Below the pieces are notes generated by a model. It saw only the letters and a program-made list of their open reading frames with translations. It was not told the DNA's origin and did no database searches. Position numbers and translations under genes: made by a program. Below, piece by piece: positions 1 through 7,394 of a DNA stretch of 64,000 nucleotides. Numbering within the stretch: the stretch's first letter is position 1; each line of letters starts with the position of its first letter. Source of the DNA: Streptomyces sp. CB01373. GTDB lineage: Bacteria > Actinomycetota > Actinomycetes > Streptomycetales > Streptomycetaceae. Location of the stretch: contig NZ_NNBK01000003.1 in the NCBI RefSeq assembly GCF_002803075.1, positions 62,001 through 126,000 of the forward strand. The letters run 5' to 3'.

Positions 1-426
1 CGCGGGAACACCGGCGACCAGTGATCCCGGCGGCACCCGCATGCCCTGCGGTACCAGTGCCTGCGCCGCCACCAGGGATCCGGCGCCGATCACCGCGCCG
101 TTCAGCACGGTCGCCCCCATCCCGATCAGGCAGTCGTCCTCGACGGTCGCGCCGTGCACCACGGCGTTGTGCCCGATGGAGACGCGCTCGCCGACGCTTA
201 CCGGGAAGCCGGGGTCGGCGTGCAGCGTGCAGTTGTCCTGGACGTTGCTGCCCGCGCCGACGGCGATCCGCTCCACGTCGCCGCGCAGCACCGCGCCGTA
301 CCAGACGCTCGCGCCCGCACCCAGTGACACGTCACCGATCACCGTGGCCGTGGGTGCCAGGAACGCCCCCTCGTCCACCTGCGGCTCGCGGCCGCCGATG
401 CCCACGATCAGCGCCTTGTCCGTCAT
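1..426 (-). CDS. Gamma-carbonic-anhydrase-like hexapeptide-repeat protein (3' end outside the window)
   Basis: Read on the minus strand from the ATG at 426, which has a good ribosome site (GGGAG) 8 nt upstream. The protein begins MTDKALIVGIGGREPQVDEG and continues as left-handed beta-helix hexapeptide repeats, with the phrases GAVLRGD, VQDNCTLH and IGHNAVVHG. These are the diagnostic stretches of the gamma-carbonic anhydrase / YrdA family, including the two His positions that would bind the metal. About 142 codons are present and the C-terminus lies beyond base 1. True anhydrase activity cannot be told from sequence, because many family members are inactive or act as acyltransferase-like scaffolds. 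Confidence 0.85.
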   Translation of the reverse strand, partial: MTDKALIVGIGGREPQVDEGAFLAPTATVIGDVSLGAGASVWYGAVLRGDVERIAVGAGSNVQDNCTLHADPGFPVSVGERVSIGHNAVVHGATVEDDCLIGMGATVLNGAVIGAGSLVAAQALVPQGMRVPPGSLVAGVPA

Positions 427-539
427 CGTCGTTCTCCCTTTCGCCACATGGGTCCGACGGCACCGTACGTCATCCGGTGGGGTGAAGATCACAGACGTGC
501 GACGCCATGGGCGTGGCCCGGGCTGAGTACGGTGAGCGG

Positions 540-1331
540 GTGCCCACGCGTAGGAACACGTTCTCATCATGGTGGCGCCGCCTTGCGCAGCGCGCCGTCC
601 ACGCGGGCTGGGCCTGGGTGCAGCGCACGGGTTCCGTCACGGCGGAGTGCCCCGGACGCCTCCGCTTCGGCGCGATGGGAACAGGTACCAGGCTGGCCTT
701 CCCGCTCGGCACGGTCTTCGGCGAACCGTGGATCCACCTCGGCGCGCACTGCATCGTGGGCGAGCAGGTCACGCTGACCGCCGGTCTGATGCCCGACCTG
801 GACCTCGGCCCGGAGCCGATCCTGCGCATCGGGGACGGGGTGGTGCTCGGCCGCGGCAGTCACGTCATCGCCGACACCACGGTCACCATCGGCAGCGACT
901 GCTACTTCGGCCCCTATGTCTACGTCACCTCGACCAACCACTCCTACGACGACCCGCACCAGCCCATCGGCAAGCAGTGGCCCCGGATGGAGCCGGTGGA
1001 GATCGGCTCCGGCTGCTGGGTCGGCACCGGCGCGGTGATCCTGCCCGGGGCGCGGATCGGGCGGAACGTCGTGGTGGCGGCCGGTGCCGTGGTGCGCGGC
1101 GAGGTACCCGACCACGCGGTGGTCGCGGGGGCGCCTGCCAAGGTCGTACGCCGCTGGACCACCGCCGAGGGCTGGCAGCCGCCGCTGCGGACCCCGGCTC
1201 CGGTGCCGATACCGCAGGGGATGACTCCGGAGCAGTTGCTGGCGCTTGCGGAGCTGGACGGGGAGAGCGCCGCCGAGTGGGACGGAGAGCCTGGTTCCCG
1301 GCTGGCCGGGCTGGAGACCGAGGGCGGCTGA
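540..1331 (+). CDS. Hexapeptide-repeat acyltransferase (LbH / NodL-LacA-like)
   Basis: About 263 residues from the GTG at 540 (start VPTRRNTFSSWWRRL); an upstream GTG at 507 is also open. The middle is a left-handed beta-helix with isoleucine/valine-rich hexapeptides. It is followed by TSTNHSYDDP, which matches the catalytic-His loop of the sugar/maltose O-acetyltransferase group, and by GTGAVILPGARIG and VVAGAPAKVVRRW, the usual family ending. It should transfer an acyl group from acyl-CoA to a sugar or other hydroxyl. The acceptor cannot be predicted. It is transcribed divergently from the gamma-carbonic-anhydrase-like gene and converges on the EamA exporter. The last 55 residues are a less conserved tail. 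Confidence 0.8.
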   Translation: MPTRRNTFSSWWRRLAQRAVHAGWAWVQRTGSVTAECPGRLRFGAMGTGTRLAFPLGTVFGEPWIHLGAHCIVGEQVTLTAGLMPDLDLGPEPILRIGDGVVLGRGSHVIADTTVTIGSDCYFGPYVYVTSTNHSYDDPHQPIGKQWPRMEPVEIGSGCWVGTGAVILPGARIGRNVVVAAGAVVRGEVPDHAVVAGAPAKVVRRWTTAEGWQPPLRTPAPVPIPQGMTPEQLLALAELDGESAAEWDGEPGSRLAGLETEGG

Positions 1332-1366
1332 TCCGGTGCGGGCCGTCGGCGGGCCGGCCCCGCGGC

Positions 1367-2224
1367 TCAGCCCGTCGCCAGCAGCAGTGTCCCGACCAGC
1401 GCCAGGCCCGCCCCGGCCGCCTGGACGGCCCGCAGCCGTTCACTGAGGAAGCCGCGGGCGGCGAGCGCGGTCACCACCGGGTAGAGCGAGGCGAGGACGG
1501 CGGCCACGGTGACCGGGCCGTGCTGGGCGGCGACGCAGTACGTGGCGTTGGCCGCGACGTCCGCGAGGCCCACGGAGCCGAGGGCGGGCAGCGAGCGCCA
1601 GGGGAAGCCGGCCTCCGGCAGCACGGGCCCGCCGCGCCGGGCGGAGGCGTACAGCGCCGTTCCGCCCACCGCCACATTGGTCACACGCTGCACGAAGAGC
1701 GCGAGGAACAGGCCGGTGACGGTGGTGGAGGCCTCGGCGATCAGCGCGAAGACCGTCCCGAAGCCGAGGGCCGCGACCAGGGTCAGCCCGATCGCCCGCC
1801 GCTGCACCGCGGCGCCCCCGAGGCGCGGCCCGCCCGCGAGCATCACCCCGGTGACGGCGACCGCGATCCCCGCGACCTGGAGCAGTCCCGGCCGCTCGCC
1901 CAGCACCAGGCCGACGGAGATCGGAACGGCCACGCCGAGCGAGGCCAGCGGCGAGACCACGCCCATCGGGCCGAGAGCGAGCGCCTTGTAGAAGGAGAGC
2001 ATCGCGACCGGACCGACCAGGCCCGCGGCGAACGCGAACCACAGCCGCGGTCCGGCCTCGCTCCAGCCGCCGGTGGCGACGACGATCGCGCCCAGCACCG
2101 CCGCCGCGACGGACTGGGAGACCACGACGACCGTGAGCGCGGGCATGCGCCGGGTGAGCAGTCCGCCGCCGAAGTCGGCCAGACCCCACAGGAGGCTGGT
2201 GGCCAGGGCGAAGAATGCTGTCAC
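1367..2224 (-). CDS. EamA/DMT-family transporter
   Basis: A 285-residue membrane protein from the GTG at 2224 (VTAFFALATSLLWGLADFGG). It has about ten hydrophobic helices in two EamA halves, with the repeat signature around LALGPMGVVSPLASLGVAVPIS in the first half and VAAVLASLYPVVTALAARGFLSERL in the second. The family exports small metabolites or amino acids across the membrane. It is divergent from an XRE-cupin regulator at 2318 and shares a 93-bp promoter region with it, so the regulator very probably controls it. The substrate is unknown. Confidence 0.85.
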   Translation of the reverse strand: MTAFFALATSLLWGLADFGGGLLTRRMPALTVVVVSQSVAAAVLGAIVVATGGWSEAGPRLWFAFAAGLVGPVAMLSFYKALALGPMGVVSPLASLGVAVPISVGLVLGERPGLLQVAGIAVAVTGVMLAGGPRLGGAAVQRRAIGLTLVAALGFGTVFALIAEASTTVTGLFLALFVQRVTNVAVGGTALYASARRGGPVLPEAGFPWRSLPALGSVGLADVAANATYCVAAQHGPVTVAAVLASLYPVVTALAARGFLSERLRAVQAAGAGLALVGTLLLATG

Positions 2225-2241
2225 GGCGTGCCTCGCAGTAC

Positions 2242-2311
2242 AGTTCGGTGAACGATCGGGTGCAACCCACCGTAGTTCAGTGAAGTAAACTTTGTCATCC
2301 AAAATATTGGA
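2242..2311. promoter_or_regulatory. Shared operator region of the EamA / XRE-cupin divergon
   Basis: The 93 bp between the two divergent genes hold several repeats. AGTTCNGTGAA occurs at 2242-2252 and 2274-2284, 32 bp apart (about three helical turns). The inverted repeat AAGT-AA-ACTT lies at 2283-2292 and TCCAA-AATA-TTGGA at 2298-2311. This stretch is clearly AT-richer than its surroundings. The repeats are direct observations. Binding by the neighbouring XRE-cupin protein is inferred from the divergent arrangement. Confidence 0.5.
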
Positions 2312-2317
2312 CGGAAT

Positions 2318-2890
2318 GTGTCGGACCTCGAACTGCTGACCCAGTCCCTGGCGCGCAACGTCAAACGCTGGCGTACCGAGCGGGCCTTCACCCTGGACAC
2401 GCTCGCCGCCCGCGCGGGAGTCAGCCGCGGCATGCTCATCCAGATCGAGCAGGCCCGCACCAACCCCAGCCTCGGCACCGTCGTCAAGATCGGCGACGCG
2501 CTCGGCGTCAGCATCACCACCCTGCTCGACTACGAGCAGGGCCCCCGGGTCCGCGTCGTCCCGGCCGACCAGGCCGTCCGCCTGTGGCACACCGAAGCCG
2601 GCAGCTTCAACCGGCTCCTGGCGGGTGCCGAGGCACCCGGTCCGCTGGAGATGTGGGAGTGGCGCCTGATGCCCGGCGAGGGCAGCCCCTCCGATCCGCA
2701 CCCCACCGGCACCGTCGAACTGGTGCACGTCACCGCGGGGGAGCTGACGCTCACCGTCGACGCGGTGGACTACCGCGTGCCTGCGGGCGCGAGCGCCTCC
2801 TTCGAGGCCGACACCCCGCACACGTACGCCAACGCGGGCGCCGAGCCGATGGACATGCTGATGGCCGTGTCGGTCCCGCCCGTGCACTGA
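2318..2890 (+). CDS. XRE-family transcriptional regulator with C-terminal cupin sensor
   Basis: 190 residues from the GTG at 2318. Residues about 5-65 form a helix-turn-helix of the Cro/C1 type (TLDTLAARAGVSRGMLIQIE, then NPSLGTVVKIGDALGVS). Residues about 110-185 form a small cupin barrel (HPTGTVELVHVTAGELTLTV, then DTPHTYANAG). Regulators of this build sense a small ligand with the cupin and typically repress a divergent transport or catabolic gene. Here the divergent partner is the EamA transporter. The ligand is not deducible. Confidence 0.88.
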   Translation: MSDLELLTQSLARNVKRWRTERAFTLDTLAARAGVSRGMLIQIEQARTNPSLGTVVKIGDALGVSITTLLDYEQGPRVRVVPADQAVRLWHTEAGSFNRLLAGAEAPGPLEMWEWRLMPGEGSPSDPHPTGTVELVHVTAGELTLTVDAVDYRVPAGASASFEADTPHTYANAGAEPMDMLMAVSVPPVH

Positions 2891-2933
2891 GACGCCCCGC
2901 CGCACCGCCCGGCGCGGCTGTTAGCGTGCGGTC

Positions 2934-3488
2934 ATGCGCGCACCCATCGGGAACTTCGACCAGGCCACGCCCGCCCCCGACTGCCTCGACGAGCTGACCC
3001 GCCCGGTCGCCGACGCCGTACGCCACTGGCACGGCTGTGTCCCGGCCGACCAGATCCTGTACGTCGAGACCGACCCGCAGCTGGCCGACACCGCCGTCTT
3101 CGTCGAGCACTACGGCCAGGACCTGCTCGAGACCTCCGCGAACTGCGTGGTCGTGGCGGGCCGGCGCGGCGGCGGGACCCGGCTGGCCGCCTGCCTGGTG
3201 CTGTCCACCACGCGCGTCGACGTCAACGGCGTCGTGCGCCGCCAACTCGACGCCCGCAAGGCCTCGTTCGCGCCCATGGAGGTGGCGACCGGGGAGACCG
3301 GCATGGAGTACGGCGGCATCACCCCGATCGGACTGCCCGACGCCTGGCCCCTCCTGGTCGACTCCCGCGTCGTCGACCTCCCCTACGTCCTGGTCGGCAG
3401 CGGCCGCCGCCGCGGCAAACTCCTGGTCCCGGGCAAGGCGTTGGCGGAACTCCCGGGCGCGGTGGTGCTGGAGGGCCTGGGCGTCTGA
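2934..3488 (+). CDS. YbaK/EbsC-type aminoacyl-tRNA deacylase-like protein
   Basis: 184 residues from ATG 2934. The phrase RKASFAPMEVATGETGMEYG, followed by GGITPIGLP, is the hallmark of the YbaK / ProX / prolyl-tRNA-synthetase editing domain. The Lys of RKASF occupies the catalytic-lysine position of YbaK. The family clears mis-charged tRNA (for example Cys-tRNA-Pro or Ala-tRNA-Pro) in trans. The domain fills nearly the whole protein, so it is a free-standing editing factor. Which mis-acylated tRNA it handles is not visible. Confidence 0.85.
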   Translation: MRAPIGNFDQATPAPDCLDELTRPVADAVRHWHGCVPADQILYVETDPQLADTAVFVEHYGQDLLETSANCVVVAGRRGGGTRLAACLVLSTTRVDVNGVVRRQLDARKASFAPMEVATGETGMEYGGITPIGLPDAWPLLVDSRVVDLPYVLVGSGRRRGKLLVPGKALAELPGAVVLEGLGV

Positions 3489-3569
3489 CCGCGGCGGCGG
3501 CCCCAGCGGGGGCTGATCTCCGAGTAACAGGCGCTGCCCGCGCCCCGCCCGGCCGCCCGCTCGGAAGCG

Positions 3570-3977
3570 TCAGCCCAGGCGGGGGATCTCGATGGCCGGG
3601 CAGCGGTCCATGACCATGTCCAGGCCCGCCGCGCGGGTGCGTTCGCAGGCGGGCTCGTCGATCACTCCGAGCTGGAACCAGACGGCCTTCGCGCCCTTGG
3701 CGACGGCCTCGTCGGCGACCTGGCCGGCGAGATCGCTGTTGACGAACACGTCGACCACGTCCACGTCGAAGGGGATGTCCGCGAGGGAGGCGTACCCCTG
3801 CTCGCCGTGCACCGTCTCCGCCTTCGGGTGGACCGGCACGACACGCTTGCCGAAGCGCCGCAGCACCTCGGCGACTCCGTACGCGGCCCGGCCGCGGTTC
3901 GAGGACAGCCCCGCGACCGCCCAGGTGTCACCGTGCTCGGTCAGGATCTTCCGGATCGTCGCAGCGTCGCCGTACAC
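3570..3977 (-). CDS. CoA-binding (Rossmann) domain protein
   Basis: 135 residues from the GTG at 3977 (VYGDAATIRKILTEHGDTWA), preceded by GAGGAGA. The whole protein is one CoA-binding fold, with AVAGLSSNRGRAAYGVAEVL as the nucleotide loop, then RVVPVHPKAETVHGEQGYAS and AKAVWFQLGVIDEPACERTR. This is the small stand-alone CoA-binding family related to the N-terminal domain of succinyl-CoA synthetase alpha (YccU-like). No catalytic partner lies nearby and its role is unknown. It converges on the YbaK-like gene; the gap of about 80 bp holds only a short GCCCC/GGGGC hairpin near 3500-3513. Confidence 0.85.
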   Translation of the reverse strand: MYGDAATIRKILTEHGDTWAVAGLSSNRGRAAYGVAEVLRRFGKRVVPVHPKAETVHGEQGYASLADIPFDVDVVDVFVNSDLAGQVADEAVAKGAKAVWFQLGVIDEPACERTRAAGLDMVMDRCPAIEIPRLG

Positions 3978-4124
3978 CAGGGGTCTCCTCGTCTCGGGAA
4001 GGGTTTCCGTTCGGGCAACGACGGGCACCGCCCGGCGATTCCCGGCCGGTGCGGAACGCGCCGCCGTGTCCGGAACGCGCGCCGCCGGACTGCGCGCGGC
4101 CGTCCGGCGGCCTACGCTCGGGCC

Positions 4125-4859
4125 GTGCTGCGCATCATCGACGCCCGAACCGGCGAGCCCGTGGACGCCGCCCCCGTCCGTCATGGGCTGACCCGTGTCG
4201 AGGCGCACGCGTCCGGCTGCGACGCCTCGGGTCTGCGTGTGCTGCTGGTCGCCGACATCCTCGTCCGCGCCCTCGAACTGGACGGCACGCCCGTGTGGCC
4301 GCTGCTGTCCGGCGGCCGGGAACAGGAGCAGGAGCTGCGGGAGGCCGCCACCGCCCTCGGCATCCGCCCCTTCGAGGACGGCCGCGGCGCCGGCATCGCT
4401 CCGGGCAAGGCCCAGGTCGTCCATGTGGCCGCCGAGGGCGCCGACACCGCGGCCGGGGGAGTCCGCGTCGCCGTCGCGCCCGTCGACGCGGCCGTACCGT
4501 CCGTCCCCGCGCACGACGACGACCCCGCCGCCTGGCGCCTGGCGCTGCTCACCCACCGCCACACCCGGCCCGTGCGGCTGGACGAGGCCGCGCTGGACGA
4601 CGCCCGGCAGAAGCTGGCGCGATGGCGCGCGGCGGTCGCCGAGTGGGCGCGCCGGCCCTCCCGGCCGGTCCCCGACCAGGTGCGCGGACGGCTGCGCGGC
4701 GCCTGGGAGGACGACCTGGACGTGGCGGCCGTCCTGCGGGTGCTGGAGTGGGTCGGCACCGATCCGGACCTGGCGGACGGCGCCCGCTTCGAGACGTACG
4801 CGTACGCGGACCGGCTGCTCGGCGTCGACCTCGCACGCGACCTGGGGCGTACGCCGTGA
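4125..4859 (+). CDS. Cysteinyl-tRNA-synthetase-like protein lacking the catalytic core
   Basis: 244 residues from the GTG at 4125. The N-terminus (LRIIDARTGEPVDAAPVRHG, then a Cys and LLVADILVRALELDGTPVW) resembles the opening of CysS/MshC. The HIGH-type motif and the KMSKS loop are absent. The C-terminal half (DDARQKLARWRAAVAEWA, DDLDVAAVLRVLEWV, ETYAYADRLLGVDL) resembles the helical region after the CysS catalytic domain. I read it as a degenerate CysS paralogue with a non-synthetase role; this is an inference from short motif likeness. Its stop overlaps the next start (GTGA), so it is translationally coupled to the SixA-like phosphatase. Confidence 0.6.
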   Translation: MLRIIDARTGEPVDAAPVRHGLTRVEAHASGCDASGLRVLLVADILVRALELDGTPVWPLLSGGREQEQELREAATALGIRPFEDGRGAGIAPGKAQVVHVAAEGADTAAGGVRVAVAPVDAAVPSVPAHDDDPAAWRLALLTHRHTRPVRLDEAALDDARQKLARWRAAVAEWARRPSRPVPDQVRGRLRGAWEDDLDVAAVLRVLEWVGTDPDLADGARFETYAYADRLLGVDLARDLGRTP

Positions 4860-5404
4860 TCGCCCGCACCGGAGCCGGCCCGCTGCGCCGCCTGGTGGTG
4901 CTGCGGCACGCCAAGTCCGCCTGGCCCGAGGGCGTCGCCGACCACGACCGCCCCCTCGCTCCCCGCGGCCGCCGGGACGCGCCCGCTGCGGGCCGCGCGC
5001 TCGCCGAGGCCGACTGCCTTCCGGACCTCGCGCTGTGCTCCACCGCGCTGCGTGCCCGGCAGACCTGGGACCTGGCCTCCGCCCAGTGGGGCACCCCGCC
5101 GCCGGTGCGCCACGACCGCCGGCTGTACGCCGCCGACGTGCCCGAGCTGCTCGCCGCCGTGCGCGAGGCGCCGCCAGAGGTGGAGACGCTGCTGCTGATC
5201 GGCCACAACCCGGGCCTGGAGGACCTGGTCCTGGAACTGGCCGGCGACGGTCTGGACGACACGCTGGAGCGCCTCCGGACGAAGTTCCCGACCTCCGCGA
5301 TCGCCGTCCTGTCCTGGTACGGCCCCGGCTGGCCGTCCCTCGCCCCGGGCGCCGCCCTCCTGACGGAGCTGACCGTGCCGAGGGGCACCAAGAAGCGGCG
5401 CTGA
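4856..5404 (+). CDS. SixA-type histidine phosphatase
   Basis: 182 residues from the GTG at 4856, overlapping the upstream stop by 4 nt. RLVVLRHAKSAWPEG near residue 17 gives the RH catalytic motif of the histidine-phosphatase superfamily. LIGHNPGLEDLVLEL near residue 120 supplies the second catalytic His. Short proteins of this type belong to the SixA branch, which removes phosphate from phosphohistidine proteins. A CysS-like partner sharing the operon is unusual and gives no clear clue to the substrate. Confidence 0.87.
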   Translation: MIARTGAGPLRRLVVLRHAKSAWPEGVADHDRPLAPRGRRDAPAAGRALAEADCLPDLALCSTALRARQTWDLASAQWGTPPPVRHDRRLYAADVPELLAAVREAPPEVETLLLIGHNPGLEDLVLELAGDGLDDTLERLRTKFPTSAIAVLSWYGPGWPSLAPGAALLTELTVPRGTKKRR

Positions 5405-5497
5405 ACCGCGCACGCGTGCCGGCGGCCGGGTCTTCCCCCGGACGTCCGGAGCGAACCCTCCTGCGGCACCGGCTCCGGCGCCCCATAGGCTGGACCG

Positions 5498-6124
5498 ATG
5501 CAGGACGAGTACCGCACAGTCGCACGCACGGGCGTGCACGAGACCGAGATCAACCGCTCGCGCTTCCTGTGCGCTCTCGCCCCGGCGGCCACCGAGCGGG
5601 AGGCCCAGGACTTCGTCGCCGCCGTCCGCAAGGAGCACGCCGACGCCACGCACAACTGCTGGGCGTACGTCATCGGCGCCGACGCGGGGATCCAGAAGGC
5701 GAGCGACGACGGCGAGCCGGGCGGTACCGCGGGCGTCCCCATGCTCCAGATGCTGCTGCGCCGCGACATGCGGTACGTCGTCGCCGTCGTCACCCGTTAC
5801 TACGGTGGCGTCAAGCTCGGCGCGGGCGGCCTCATCCGGGCCTACGGCGGAGCCGTGGGTGAGGCCCTGGACACGCTCGGCACCCGTACCCGCCGCAGGT
5901 TCCGCATCGCCACCGTGACCGTGGACCACCAGCGGGCGGGCAAGGTGCAGAACGACCTCAGGTCCACCGGGCGCGAGGTGCGCGACGTGCGCTACGGCGA
6001 GGCCGTCACCCTGGAGATCGGCCTGCCGGACGCCGACGTGGACGCCTTCCGGGCATGGCTCGCGGACGCCACGGCCGGGACCGCCGGGTTCGAACTGGGC
6101 GGCGAGGCCTACGGAGACGCGTGA
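5498..6124 (+). CDS. YigZ/IMPACT family protein (UPF0029 + DUF1949)
   Basis: 208 residues. The N-terminal UPF0029 domain (residues about 15-125) shows INRSRFLCALAPAATEREAQ, HNCWAYVIG, SDDGEPGGTAGVPML and the strongly conserved VVTRYYGGVKLGAGGLIRAY. The C-terminal DUF1949 ferredoxin-like domain follows (ATVTVDHQRAGKVQNDLRST). The family is related to eukaryotic IMPACT, which binds GCN1; the bacterial function is not settled. It stands alone between the SixA gene and sbcD, with its own start 94 bp after the SixA stop. Confidence 0.92.
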   Translation: MQDEYRTVARTGVHETEINRSRFLCALAPAATEREAQDFVAAVRKEHADATHNCWAYVIGADAGIQKASDDGEPGGTAGVPMLQMLLRRDMRYVVAVVTRYYGGVKLGAGGLIRAYGGAVGEALDTLGTRTRRRFRIATVTVDHQRAGKVQNDLRSTGREVRDVRYGEAVTLEIGLPDADVDAFRAWLADATAGTAGFELGGEAYGDA

Positions 6125-6230
6125 AACATCGGGCATACCGCACCAATCGCCCGGTATCGCGTCGTGGGTGATGGTCGATACGGAAGTATCCGCCCGTGAT
6201 GTCAGACCCGGCCGTTAGTCTTCGAGGACC

Positions 6231-7394
6231 ATGAGGCTCCTGCATACTTCCGACTGGCATCTGGGCCGGGCGTTCCACCGCGTGAACATGCTCGACGCCC
6301 AGGCCGAGTTCATCGGCCACCTCGTCACGACGGTGCGCGAGCGCGATGTCGACGTGGTGGTCGTGTCGGGAGACGTGTACGACCGCGCGGTGCCCCCGCT
6401 GGCGGCGGTCGAGCTCTTCGACGACGCCCTGCACCGGCTCGCCGGCCTCGGCGTGCCCACGGTGATGATCTCCGGGAACCACGACTCGGCCCGCCGTCTC
6501 GGCGTCGGCGCGCGGCTGATCGACCGGGCGGGCATCCACCTGCGCACCGAACCGTCGGCGTGCGGGACCCCGGTGGTCCTCACGGACACCCACGGCGAGG
6601 TCGCCCTCTACGGTCTGCCCTACCTCGAACCCGCCCTGGTCAAGGACGAGTTCGCGGTCGACGGCGCAGGCCACGAGGCGGTGCTCGGCGCCGCAATGGA
6701 CCGGGTCCGCGCCGACCTCGCCACGCGTGCGCGTGGCACCCGCTCCGTCGTCCTCGCGCACGCCTTCGTCACCGGCGGCGAGCCCAGCGACAGTGAACGG
6801 GACATCACCGTCGGCGGGGTCGCCGCCGTCCCCGCGGGCGTGTTCGCCGGCGTCGACTACACCGCCCTGGGGCATCTGCACGGCTGCCAGGCCATCACCG
6901 AGCGCGTGCGCTACTCCGGCTCCCCGCTGCCGTACTCCTTCTCCGAGGCCGCCCACCGCAAGAGCATGTGGCTCGTCGACCTGGACGCCGACGGCTTCGC
7001 GGGCGCCGAGCGGGTCGACTGCCCGGTCCCGCGCGCCCTGGCCCGCATCCGGGGCACGCTGGAGGACCTGCTCGCCGACCCGGACCTCGCCCGCCACCGC
7101 GAGGCGTGGGTCGAGGCGACGCTCACCGACCCGGTCCGCCCCGCCGAACCCATGGCCCGCCTCACCGAGCGCTTCCCGCACACCCTCAGCCTCGTCTTCG
7201 AGCCCGAACGCGCACCCGGCGAACCGGACGTGTCCTACGCCCGCCGGCTGGCCGGCCGCGGCGACCAGCAGATCGCGGAGGACTTCGTCGCCCACGTGCG
7301 CGGCGCGGCACCCGACGAGCACGAACGGGCGGTGCTCCGCGAGACGTTCGACGAGGTCCGAGCGGACGAGGCGGTACGGGAGGTGGCGCGGTGA
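6231..7394 (+). CDS. sbcD: Exonuclease subunit SbcD
   Basis: 387 residues. It is a calcineurin-like phosphoesterase with all metal motifs of the Mre11/SbcD family: HTSDWHLGR at residues 5-13, VVSGDVYDRAVPP near 45, MISGNHDSARR near 80, LAHAFVTGG near 180, and GHLHG near 210. The C-terminal capping domain follows. With SbcC it forms the SbcCD nuclease, which opens DNA hairpins and trims blocked double-strand ends. Its TGA overlaps the sbcC GTG by 3 nt, so the two are co-translated. No LexA box is evident in the 106 bp upstream. Confidence 0.96.
   Translation: MRLLHTSDWHLGRAFHRVNMLDAQAEFIGHLVTTVRERDVDVVVVSGDVYDRAVPPLAAVELFDDALHRLAGLGVPTVMISGNHDSARRLGVGARLIDRAGIHLRTEPSACGTPVVLTDTHGEVALYGLPYLEPALVKDEFAVDGAGHEAVLGAAMDRVRADLATRARGTRSVVLAHAFVTGGEPSDSERDITVGGVAAVPAGVFAGVDYTALGHLHGCQAITERVRYSGSPLPYSFSEAAHRKSMWLVDLDADGFAGAERVDCPVPRALARIRGTLEDLLADPDLARHREAWVEATLTDPVRPAEPMARLTERFPHTLSLVFEPERAPGEPDVSYARRLAGRGDQQIAEDFVAHVRGAAPDEHERAVLRETFDEVRADEAVREVAR

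Noticed and set aside
1..526. Plus-strand frames at the window start
   Set aside because: They run antisense to the clear gamma-carbonic-anhydrase-like gene and have no family features.
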